Part shown: one piece after another, positions 15,988 to 23,022 of the stretch
Layout of the letters: each line of letters begins with the position of its first letter
Numbering within the stretch: position 1 is the stretch's first letter
From: Streptomyces venezuelae ATCC 10712
Lineage (GTDB): Bacteria > Actinomycetota > Actinomycetes > Streptomycetales > Streptomycetaceae
Assembly: GCF_008639165.1 (NCBI RefSeq)
Contig: NZ_CP029197.1
Coordinates: 5,522,001-5,586,000, forward strand
Direction of reading: 5' to 3'
DNA length: 64,000 nucleotides
Made by a program: the position numbers and the translations under genes
Notes under the pieces: model-generated
Database searches by the model: none
What the model was told of the DNA's origin: nothing
The model's input: the letters and a program-made list of their open reading frames with translations, nothing else

Positions 15988-16161
15988 ATGAGCGACGACA
16001 TCAAGCAGGGCCAGGACGCGGACAAGGCGTTCGAGAACTTCGACGTCGACGAGCTGGAGACCCTCGAGGTCGCCCAGGGCGTGGCCCTCCCGGAGATGGG
16101 TGCCTCCAGCGGCTCGATCGGCACCTCGTCCTCCTCGTCCTCCACCTGCTCCGCCTGCTGA
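15988..16161 (+). CDS. RiPP precursor peptide 1 (thiopeptide-like)
   Basis: A 57-residue precursor. An acidic leader of about 39 residues (MSDDIKQGQDADKAFENF, then DVDELETLEVAQGVALPEMGA) precedes the putative core SSGSIGTSSSSSSTCSAC. The ELETLEVA and ALPEMGAS segments resemble thiopeptide leaders, which end just before the Ser that enters the pyridine ring. The core offers ten Ser, two Thr and two Cys for azole formation and dehydration. GGAAAGGA lies nine bases before ATG 15988. It sits between the azoline dehydrogenase and the other modification genes. The exact leader/core boundary is inferred. Confidence 0.9.
   Translation: MSDDIKQGQDADKAFENFDVDELETLEVAQGVALPEMGASSGSIGTSSSSSSTCSAC
16051..16130 (+). 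repeat. 80-bp identical block shared with second precursor
   Basis: These 80 bases are identical to 16258-16337. The block encodes the end of the leader and the first half of the core. It is a sign of recent gene duplication or gene conversion. Confidence 0.95.
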
Positions 16162-16197
16162 ACCTCCCCCAACCGAAACGCTGAAAGGAAACTCACC

Positions 16198-16368
16198 ATG
16201 AGCATCGACGACATCAAGAACGGCGACGACGCGGCCTTCGACAACTTCGACGTCGCGGAGCTGGAGACCCTCGAGGTCGCCCAGGGCGTGGCCCTCCCGG
16301 AGATGGGTGCCTCCAGCGGCTCGATCGGCACCTCGTCGTCGTCCTCCTCCACCTGCTCGGCCTGCTGA
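16198..16368 (+). CDS. RiPP precursor peptide 2 (thiopeptide-like)
   Basis: A 56-residue paralogue of precursor 1 starting at ATG 16198 with AAAGGAA upstream. The leader differs in its first 20 residues (MSIDDIKNGDDAAFDNFDVA) but is identical from ELETLEVA onward. The core SSGSIGTSSSSSSTCSAC is the same, with only synonymous codon differences in the Ser run. The gap between the two precursor genes is 36 bp, so they are co-transcribed. A strong terminator follows 33 bases after the stop. Two leaders with one core suggests gene dosage or leader-specific recognition by the RRE protein. Confidence 0.9.
   Translation: MSIDDIKNGDDAAFDNFDVAELETLEVAQGVALPEMGASSGSIGTSSSSSSTCSAC
16258..16337 (+). repeat. 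80-bp identical block (second copy)
   Basis: Exact copy of 16051-16130, 207 bp downstream, within precursor 2. Confidence 0.95.
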
Positions 16369-16401
16369 CCGAGTAACCGAGGCTGAACGCACGACGCACG
16401 A

Positions 16402-16440
16402 AGGATGCGACCGCCCGGCTCAGGCCGGGTGGCGCATCCT
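16402..16440 (+). terminator. Terminator after the precursor genes
   Basis: Arms 16402-16418 and 16424-16440 pair over about 16 bp with one A-G mismatch; the loop is TCAGG-like. It lies between the convergent precursor and membrane-protein genes and can serve both. It may insulate a high-level precursor transcript from the downstream enzyme genes. Confidence 0.8.
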
Positions 16441-16494
16441 CGCGTGCGTTTCGGGCGCGTTCCGGGTATGCGGGCGCGTTCTCGGTAAAGGGCG

Positions 16495-17058
16495 TCAGCC
16501 GCGCAGGGCCACGTGGAAGGACGAGGCCCAGAGCACGATCGCCGCGCCCAGGCCCACCACGACGCGGATCGTTTCCGCGGTGGTGCCGGCCGCCAGGACG
16601 ACCAGCCCGACGATCGCGACCGCCGTCAGGAAGATGGCGGTCCACTTGTACTGCCCCTGGTCGTAGAGGCGGGCGAGCGGAAAGAAGTGCAGCCCCACGA
16701 CCAGGCAGATCCCGATCGGGATGAACGCCGGGTGGCCCGAGACGTTCGACAAGGCGATCACCGCGAAGATCGCCACCAGTTCGGCCGCGTTGACCAGGCC
16801 GACCCCTCGGTTCCACTTCTCCGGCAGACGGACCAGACGGGTCACCGGACCCGCCGTGCCCCGGTAGGCGAGCACCACCGCGCCGGCGGTCACGAGGGCG
16901 GCGACGACGCCCAGCGCGACGGCCACGGGCATCGCCGCTATTCCCGAACCGCCCGCGAAGGCCCATACCAGGGCGAAGACGGCGAGGACGATCGCGCCGC
17001 GGCGGCGCAGATTACGCGAGAGCGTGAGGCACTCGGCGTCGGTGGATTCCGTAGTCAT
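16495..17058 (-). CDS. Integral membrane protein of unknown function
   Basis: A 187-residue protein with about six hydrophobic helices (for example GAIVLAVFALVWAFAGGSG, AVALGVVAALVTAGAVVLAY, IRVVVGLGAAIVLWASSFHVAL) and a short charged N-terminus. I do not recognise a characterised family; it resembles DUF-type small membrane proteins. It is inserted antisense between the precursor genes and the modification operon. This position hints at self-protection, but nothing in the sequence proves that. ATG 17058 gives the family-like N-terminus; the frame continues upstream to 17214 without a convincing start. Confidence 0.75.
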   Translation of the reverse strand: MTTESTDAECLTLSRNLRRRGAIVLAVFALVWAFAGGSGIAAMPVAVALGVVAALVTAGAVVLAYRGTAGPVTRLVRLPEKWNRGVGLVNAAELVAIFAVIALSNVSGHPAFIPIGICLVVGLHFFPLARLYDQGQYKWTAIFLTAVAIVGLVVLAAGTTAETIRVVVGLGAAIVLWASSFHVALRG

Positions 17059-17294
17059 GGCGCGGACCTTACAGCGATGATCCACGATCATCCGACCGGC
17101 TTGTCTATTTTCAGCCAGTCCGACTCGCACCCGGCTCGAACGAAGCCGTGGCCCGAGCGTCACGGAAAGCGTGACACATGTCAGCGCGGCGCCTTTTTCC
17201 CTGTTCCGCCGCAATTCCCCGGCACATGATTACGGCCGGAAGCGAAACACATCACCAGGACGTTGTTTCTCGAATTCTCGGAAGGTGCGAAAGC
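17059..17294. promoter_or_regulatory. Divergent intergenic region before the modification operon
   Basis: These 236 bp lie between the membrane-protein gene (minus) and the SpaB_C-like gene (plus). They are AT-richer around 17090-17120 and 17215-17290 than the flanks. They presumably hold the promoter of the enzyme operon; boxes are not assignable. Confidence 0.4.
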
Positions 17295-18518
17295 ATGGGG
17301 GTTGATGCGCTGGAGCGCACTGCCGTGAAGCCGGATTCCGACGGCCTGACGGGAGTGCGGCTGCACACACGGATGCCGGTCACACCGGCCTGGCTCGCCC
17401 GGTACGTCGTACCGGTCGCCCGCGCGCTGAACGAGGCGGGCGCTCCCGCCGTCCAGCTGCGCCGCGGGTGGCTCCACGGGCCGCACGTCGACATCCTCGC
17501 CCGCGACGCGAGCGGCGTCCCGGGCGGCGGCCCCGACTGGGAGGCCGTCGCACGAGGCCTGGACGCCGGCCCGCTCGACCCGCCCCGGGCCCTCACCGAG
17601 GAGACCTACCTCGGCCAGGCGCGCGAGTTCGGGCGCCTGGAGGCCGTCCAGCCGCCCTACCTGCCGCTGCGCGAACACGGCGCCGTCGAACGGATCGAAC
17701 CCGGCGAGCGGCCCGGCGCCACGCCCCGCGACCCGCGCCTCGACCGCTTCCGCACCGTCGTGCACGGGGCCCTGACACCCGCACTCCTGCGGACCGTCGA
17801 CGACCTCGCCGGCGAACCCGGCTCCGGCACCCTCCGGCTCGCCGAGGCCTTCGTCGCGCTCGCCGACACCCACACCCTCGGCCTCGGATACGGGGTCTTC
17901 TCGCCCCGCTCCCACGTCGAGGCCTTCCTTGCCTGGGCCGCGCCCACCAAGGACGTCCGCCCCGTCTTCGCCGAGCGCCTCGCCAAGGACGCGCCGGTGC
18001 TCCGCAGGGTCGTCGAACAGCGGCTGAGCGGCGAGGTCTCCGCGACCGCCGCCGCCTGGCGCACCGGACTCGCCTACGGGGCCGGCGCGCTGGAGAGCGC
18101 GGTCGCCGCCGGGACCCTCACCCTCGACCTGCTCGACGGGGCCACCGCCGGGCTCGACCGCTCGGAGATGGGCCCGCCCGGAGCCACCACGGTCGTCCCG
18201 CAGGGCGAGCAGCCCGACAGCGACTTCCACCGGACCGTCGGCGCGGCCGGGGTGACCTCGGCCCCGTCCCCGTGGTTCGCCTCCTTCCGCCTCCTGACCA
18301 ACCTCTTCTACGAGCAGCTGCCGCTGCTCACCGTCTCCCCGATGCAGCGCTACTACACCTGCTTCGCCGTCGCCGAGACGGTCGACCAGGTCCTGGGCGT
18401 CTCCTGGCGCGAGCGGATCGCCGGCCGCCTGCCGAACGCCCCCGCCGGGGAGACGAGTTCCGCCGCCCCCGCCCCGAGCGCCGCTCCGGGCACCGCCACC
18501 GAGGGAGCCCTGCGATGA
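17295..18518 (+). CDS. Divergent SpaB_C-like thiopeptide maturation protein, candidate pyridine synthase
   Basis: A 407-residue protein. Residues about 20-75 (RLHTRMPVTPAWLARYVVPVARAL, then WLHGPHVDILAR) parallel the start of SpaB_C/thiopeptide-type proteins, where a GGPHLRLR-like strand is usual. The C-terminus (LTNLFYEQLPLLTVSPMQRYYTCFAVAETVDQVLG) is unlike the canonical LHNRLG ending. Thiopeptide pathways need two proteins of this fold, one for glutamate elimination and one for the aza-[4+2] cyclisation that forms the pyridine. Because 26544-27470 is the canonical elimination type, this one is the better pyridine-synthase candidate. GGAAGG precedes ATG 17295; ATG 17226 is an alternative. 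It overlaps the LanB gene by four bases. Confidence 0.6.
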   Translation: MGVDALERTAVKPDSDGLTGVRLHTRMPVTPAWLARYVVPVARALNEAGAPAVQLRRGWLHGPHVDILARDASGVPGGGPDWEAVARGLDAGPLDPPRALTEETYLGQAREFGRLEAVQPPYLPLREHGAVERIEPGERPGATPRDPRLDRFRTVVHGALTPALLRTVDDLAGEPGSGTLRLAEAFVALADTHTLGLGYGVFSPRSHVEAFLAWAAPTKDVRPVFAERLAKDAPVLRRVVEQRLSGEVSATAAAWRTGLAYGAGALESAVAAGTLTLDLLDGATAGLDRSEMGPPGATTVVPQGEQPDSDFHRTVGAAGVTSAPSPWFASFRLLTNLFYEQLPLLTVSPMQRYYTCFAVAETVDQVLGVSWRERIAGRLPNAPAGETSSAAPAPSAAPGTATEGALR

Positions 18519-21244
18519 CCGCCCCCGTGATCGGCAGCCCGACGGACCCGCGCGGGGCCACACCGCCCGAGCCCGCGACCGTACCGCCGCCCACCGCGAC
18601 ACCCGTACCGGCCGCCGACGCGACGACCGCGCAGACGCCCGCCCCGACCCCCGCCGCCGGCCCCCCGTCCGCCCCAGAGCCCCTCTGGTTCCTGCGGGTC
18701 AACCCGCTGCGCCGGGCCCGGCTCGCCGACGCCGAGCTGCGGCGGCAGCTCGTCCTCCTCACCGCCGCCGAGCAGACCCTCGCCGAGGCCTCCGCCGCCG
18801 CGTCCGACGAGCTGTACGAGCGGATCGGCGCCGCCGCCGACGACGCCGAACGACGCGAACTGATCGCCCTGCGCCGGGCCGTGAACAGCGGCAAGGCCCC
18901 CAAGAAGACGCCCGGGCCCGCCTCCCCGGTGCTCGACGCCTGGCTCCGGGCCCGCCAGGAGCGCGACCGGGTCCGCGCGGAGCTCGTCGCCGGCTACCCC
19001 GACGCCGCCGAGCGCGAGCGCGGCGTCCTCGCCGAACTCCTCGGCGACCCCGACCTGCTGCGCTCCCTCGCGCTCGTCGCCCCCGAGGTCCACCAGGAGG
19101 CCGAGCGCTACCGCGCCGCCGTCCGGGCCCCCGGCAAGGTCCCGGCCAAGTCCCGCAAGTCCGAGCGCGGACTCATCCAGTACGTGACCCGTGCCATGGT
19201 CCGTACGAGCCCGCTCGCCCGCTTCACCGCCGTCGGCATCGCCGAGCCCGACCCGGCCGCTTCCGGCCCCGACGAGGCCGGCTTCCCGGGCGCGACCGCC
19301 TTCCCCGGCCTCGACCGCGTGATGCTCAACTACGTCCTCGGCGGACTGCCGGACCCGGCGGACCGGGCGATCGAGGACATGTGGATCGGCCTGCCGCCGA
19401 CCTCCGCGCCCGACCCGGCGGCCGGCAAGCTGTTCTTCCTCAAGCCCTCGCCCGAGGGGATGCGGCGCGCCGCCGTCGCCCTCGACGGCCCGGCCGGTGA
19501 CCTCCTCGACGCGGTCTCCATGGGCCCCCGCCCCTTCCCGTCCGTCGTCGCCCACGTCGCCGAACGCTCCGGCATCGCCGCCGAGGACGCCGACCAGAAG
19601 GTCCGCGGCGCCGTCGCGCAGGGCCTCCTCTGCACCTTCCACGCGGCCGAGGACGGCTCCACCGACTACGACGTCCTGCTCACCCCGGACGACCCCCGTC
19701 CGGTCACGAAGCGGCTCACCGACCGGGTCAAGGCCGGAATGCCCGCCTTCACCGCCGCGCCCGCCGACGAACGCGGCGCCGCCCTCGCCGAGTTGCGCGG
19801 CGCCCTCGGCGAACTCAGCCACGCCGCCGGCCGCCCCGCGCACGTCACGGTCGAGGAGGACTACGTGATGCCGCCGCTCAAGGTGGCCACGGAGCCCTGG
19901 AAGGAGTCCCTGAAGGACCTCGGCCCGGCCGTCGAACTCCTCACCGTCTTCGACTGGCTGCACGACGTGCGGGTCCTGATGACAGCCGCGTTCGTCGAGC
20001 GCTTCGGCCCCGGCGCGAACGTCCCGCTCGCCGCCCACGCCCCCTTCGTCGTCGGCGAGGTGTCCCGCCGCGCCGCCGCCATGGCCGCCGTGTACGGCCC
20101 CGACGGCCCCGGCGACCCGACCGCCCTCAAGGGCATCGGCCCCGCCGACGGCTCCCTCGAGCGCATCTACGAGCTGCGCCGCGAGGTCACCGAGGAGCTC
20201 CACGCCCTCATCGGCGGGGCCGTCGAGCGCGGCGACGACACCCTCCGGATCAGCCCGGAGCAGGTCGCGGGCCTCACCGGCGACCTGCCGGAACGATTCC
20301 GCCGCGACCCGCTGATCTACGGCATCCTGCTCCAGCGCGGTGACGGCCACCTCGTCCTCAACGACGGACTGCCGGGCCACGGCATGCTCTACGCCCGCTT
20401 CCTGGAGGCCGACCGGCGCCTCGGCGGCCGCGCCCTGCCCCGCCTCGCCGAGCACGTACGCCGGGTGTACGGCTACGACGGCGCCCGCGTCACCGAGGAC
20501 CTGGGCCTGCACCGCCTCAACGTCAACGCCCACACCCCGATCCTGCCCGGCGGCCTCACCCCCGACGACTGGTTCGGGCTGCGGCTCGCCCACGACCCCG
20601 AGACCGACTCGCTGCGCGTCGAGGACGCCGACGGGGCCCCGCTGCGGGTCCTGCCGCTCGGCACCGGCCACCCCGGCCTCTTCCCGCCGCCGCTCTCCGT
20701 CGCCTCCGGACTCGCCATCAGCGGCCGCCTCTTCAACGCCCTGCCCAACAGCTGGCACGCCGCCACCCCCTGGGACAGGGCCACCACCCGCACCGCCCCC
20801 CGCATGGCCGTCGGCGACGTCCTCATCGGCCGCCGCCGCTGGTACGGGGGAGAGGAACTCGGCGCCGCCCTCGCCGCCGGGCCCGAGGAGCACGAGCGGC
20901 TGCTCGCCCTCAACGCCTGGCGCGCCAAGTACGGCGTCCCCGAGGAGGTCGTCGTCAAGACCGTCCCCGAGGACGAGGGCCCGCTCTCCGTCGGCGCCCC
21001 CGACATCCAGTCCAAGCGCCTCCAGCAGAAGCCCCAGTACGTGGACCTGAGCAGCGCGCTCGGCGCCCGCGTCCTGCCCCGGATGCTGGAGCGGCGCGGG
21101 GCCGACACCGGCGGCAGCTACCTGGAGGAGGCGCTGCCCGGCGTCGTCGACGGCAGCCACGCCACCGAGTGGGTCGTCGAGGTCGGCCGGACCGCCGGCG
21201 GCCGCTTCACCTACCACCCGAGCACTCAGGCAGAGGAGCGGTGA
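18515..21244 (+). CDS. Lantibiotic dehydratase N-terminal (glutamylation) protein
   Basis: A 909-residue LanB-type protein lacking the C-terminal elimination domain: the split form found in thiopeptide clusters (TbtB type). It uses glutamyl-tRNA to glutamylate Ser/Thr side chains of the precursor, before elimination to dehydroalanine. The family signature RTSPLARFTAVG lies at residues 230-241. Other recognisable stretches are LNVNAHTPILPGGLTPDDWFGL and FNALPNSWHAATPWDRA. The first 55 residues are a Pro/Ala/Thr-rich extension, probably disordered. ATG 18515 overlaps the preceding stop (ATGA), so it is translationally coupled. Confidence 0.9.
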   Translation: MTAPVIGSPTDPRGATPPEPATVPPPTATPVPAADATTAQTPAPTPAAGPPSAPEPLWFLRVNPLRRARLADAELRRQLVLLTAAEQTLAEASAAASDELYERIGAAADDAERRELIALRRAVNSGKAPKKTPGPASPVLDAWLRARQERDRVRAELVAGYPDAAERERGVLAELLGDPDLLRSLALVAPEVHQEAERYRAAVRAPGKVPAKSRKSERGLIQYVTRAMVRTSPLARFTAVGIAEPDPAASGPDEAGFPGATAFPGLDRVMLNYVLGGLPDPADRAIEDMWIGLPPTSAPDPAAGKLFFLKPSPEGMRRAAVALDGPAGDLLDAVSMGPRPFPSVVAHVAERSGIAAEDADQKVRGAVAQGLLCTFHAAEDGSTDYDVLLTPDDPRPVTKRLTDRVKAGMPAFTAAPADERGAALAELRGALGELSHAAGRPAHVTVEEDYVMPPLKVATEPWKESLKDLGPAVELLTVFDWLHDVRVLMTAAFVERFGPGANVPLAAHAPFVVGEVSRRAAAMAAVYGPDGPGDPTALKGIGPADGSLERIYELRREVTEELHALIGGAVERGDDTLRISPEQVAGLTGDLPERFRRDPLIYGILLQRGDGHLVLNDGLPGHGMLYARFLEADRRLGGRALPRLAEHVRRVYGYDGARVTEDLGLHRLNVNAHTPILPGGLTPDDWFGLRLAHDPETDSLRVEDADGAPLRVLPLGTGHPGLFPPPLSVASGLAISGRLFNALPNSWHAATPWDRATTRTAPRMAVGDVLIGRRRWYGGEELGAALAAGPEEHERLLALNAWRAKYGVPEEVVVKTVPEDEGPLSVGAPDIQSKRLQQKPQYVDLSSALGARVLPRMLERRGADTGGSYLEEALPGVVDGSHATEWVVEVGRTAGGRFTYHPSTQAEER

Positions 21245-21246
21245 CG

Positions 21247-23022
21247 ATGCTCAAGGCACGCCCCGACCTGCACTACGCCCCCATCCCCGGCGGCGTCTAC
21301 TTCAGCGGCGCCCGCGCCCAGTTCGTCCTGCGCGGCTCCGAGGTCCTGCACGCCGTCGCCCAGGGCTGCGTCCCGCTCCTGGAGGACGGCACCGACGAGG
21401 ACGCGCTCGTCGCCGAGATCGGCACCGAACGCGCCCGCCCCGCCGTCCGCCTCCTCGTCGACAAGCTCCGCGAGAACGGACTGCTCCTCGACCCGGCCGC
21501 GCACACCGCGCCCGAACCGCCCGCCGCCGTACGGGAACGCCACACCGAGGCGCTCGCCCGCCTCGAAGGCCTCCTCGACGACCCGTACGGCGCCTTCGCC
21601 CGGCTCCGGGCCGCGACCGTCCTCGTCACCGGACCCGCCACCGCGACCGGACCCGCCGTGCGCGGCCTGCGCCGGGCGGGGATCGGCACGGTCCTCACCG
21701 GTACGGACGGGCCGGCCGGCGCCCCGGACGCGGTCCTCGACATCCGCGAGGACGACGGGACCGGCTCCGTCGAGGCGCCCCTCGTCGTCCCGGTGCTGCT
21801 CGGCGGCACCGGCGTCACCCTCGTCGGCCCCGCGGTCACCGGCCCCGGACCTGCGGTCACCGGCCCCGGACACCCCGCCGCGGGGGCCGCGTTCCGCGAC
21901 CGGGCCCGTGCCTGGGCCGCCGCCGAGTCCACCGCGCCGGCGCCCCGCCCCATGGCGGACGCGCTGGCCGGCGCCCTCGGCGCCCAGCTCCTCGTCGACG
22001 TCCTGACCGGCACCGCCGACCCGGGCGAGGCCCACGTCGTGCACGGGACGGACCTGGTCTCCGACCGGGTGTCCGTCGAGGGAGCCCACCCGGCGGCCGC
22101 GACCGGCCGACCGGGCTCCCTCCCCGAGACCCCGGAGCAGCCCTCCGACCTCGGCACCGCGCCCGCCGAGCCCCGCCCCGAACCCGACGAGGCACGCGAG
22201 ACGGCGACCCCGCTCGCCGCCCGCTGGACCGGGCTCCTCGCCCTCACCGAGGGCGCCGACCTGCCCCAGATGCCACTCGCCCTGCGCGCCGCCGAACTCC
22301 GGTCCGGCGGCCGCCCCCCGACCACGGTCCTCGCCTGGGCCGCCCACCAGGAGACCGCCACGGTGGCGGCCACCCTGGCGGCCCTCCGGGCCCTCATCCC
22401 CGGGGCTCCCACCCCGGCGGCCGGCCCGTCCGCCCACATCCCCGGGGCTCCCACCCCGGCGGCCGGGCTCACCAGGGAACACTGGCTCCTCGACGGCGCC
22501 CTGCGCCTGCTCGCCGAGGAGACCCGGCCCCTGCCGGCGACGACCGTCACCCCGCACGTGCCGCCCGCGGCCCTCCCGGCGGGCGCCCCCGCCGTGGCCG
22601 CGGGCGGCGAGGAGGCGCTCGACCCCGAAGGCCTGCGGATACTCGCCGCCCTTCGCCGCCTCCTCGGCCCCGAGCCCCACGTGCGGTTCCACTCCCTGCC
22701 CGGCCTCGGCTGGCGGCTCGCCGAGGTGACCGCCGACGGCGCCCGCCTCGCCCGCGCCTGGGGCGCCGACGCGGCGGAAGCCGCCCGGAACGCCCTGTGC
22801 ACCGCGCTCGCCCGCACCCAGACGAGCACGGAGCCGGGCACCGTCGACCCGCTCTCCACCGACGCCCTGCTCTTCGCCGACCGCGCCGCCCTCGACACCC
22901 TCCGGGCCGACCTCGCGGCACGCTCCGGCACCACGTACCGGGGCACGGCCGTCCGCCACGACCCGGTCCTCGGCGAGCTCCCCCTCTGGTACGGCCCCGT
23001 GGAGGCCCACGATGCCCACTGA
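21247..23022 (+). CDS. RRE/ThiF-like cyclodehydratase partner protein (Ocin-ThiF type)
   Basis: A 591-residue protein. The first 85 residues form a winged-helix RRE-like region (LHYAPIPGGVYFSGARAQFVLRG, ARPAVRLLVDKLRENGLLLD) expected to bind the precursor leader. The rest resembles the ThiF/E1-like scaffold of TOMM partner proteins (TbtF type) but is rich in Ala/Pro insertions. It presents the leader to the YcaO protein encoded next. A duplicated IPGAPTPAAG segment (about residues 384-407) reflects a DNA repeat. ATG 21247 has GAGGAG at nine bases; GTG 21241 overlaps the LanB stop and is an alternative. It overlaps ycaO by 11 bases. Confidence 0.82.
   Translation: MLKARPDLHYAPIPGGVYFSGARAQFVLRGSEVLHAVAQGCVPLLEDGTDEDALVAEIGTERARPAVRLLVDKLRENGLLLDPAAHTAPEPPAAVRERHTEALARLEGLLDDPYGAFARLRAATVLVTGPATATGPAVRGLRRAGIGTVLTGTDGPAGAPDAVLDIREDDGTGSVEAPLVVPVLLGGTGVTLVGPAVTGPGPAVTGPGHPAAGAAFRDRARAWAAAESTAPAPRPMADALAGALGAQLLVDVLTGTADPGEAHVVHGTDLVSDRVSVEGAHPAAATGRPGSLPETPEQPSDLGTAPAEPRPEPDEARETATPLAARWTGLLALTEGADLPQMPLALRAAELRSGGRPPTTVLAWAAHQETATVAATLAALRALIPGAPTPAAGPSAHIPGAPTPAAGLTREHWLLDGALRLLAEETRPLPATTVTPHVPPAALPAGAPAVAAGGEEALDPEGLRILAALRRLLGPEPHVRFHSLPGLGWRLAEVTADGARLARAWGADAAEAARNALCTALARTQTSTEPGTVDPLSTDALLFADRAALDTLRADLAARSGTTYRGTAVRHDPVLGELPLWYGPVEAHDAH
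22395..22466. repeat. Direct repeat (30 bp, period 42 bp) in the ThiF-like gene
   Basis: Copies at 22395-22424 and 22437-22466 are identical over 29-30 bases and encode IPGAPTPAAG twice in frame. An 18-21 bp repeat near 21832-21871 (VTGPGPAVTGPG) lies in the same gene. Confidence 0.85.
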
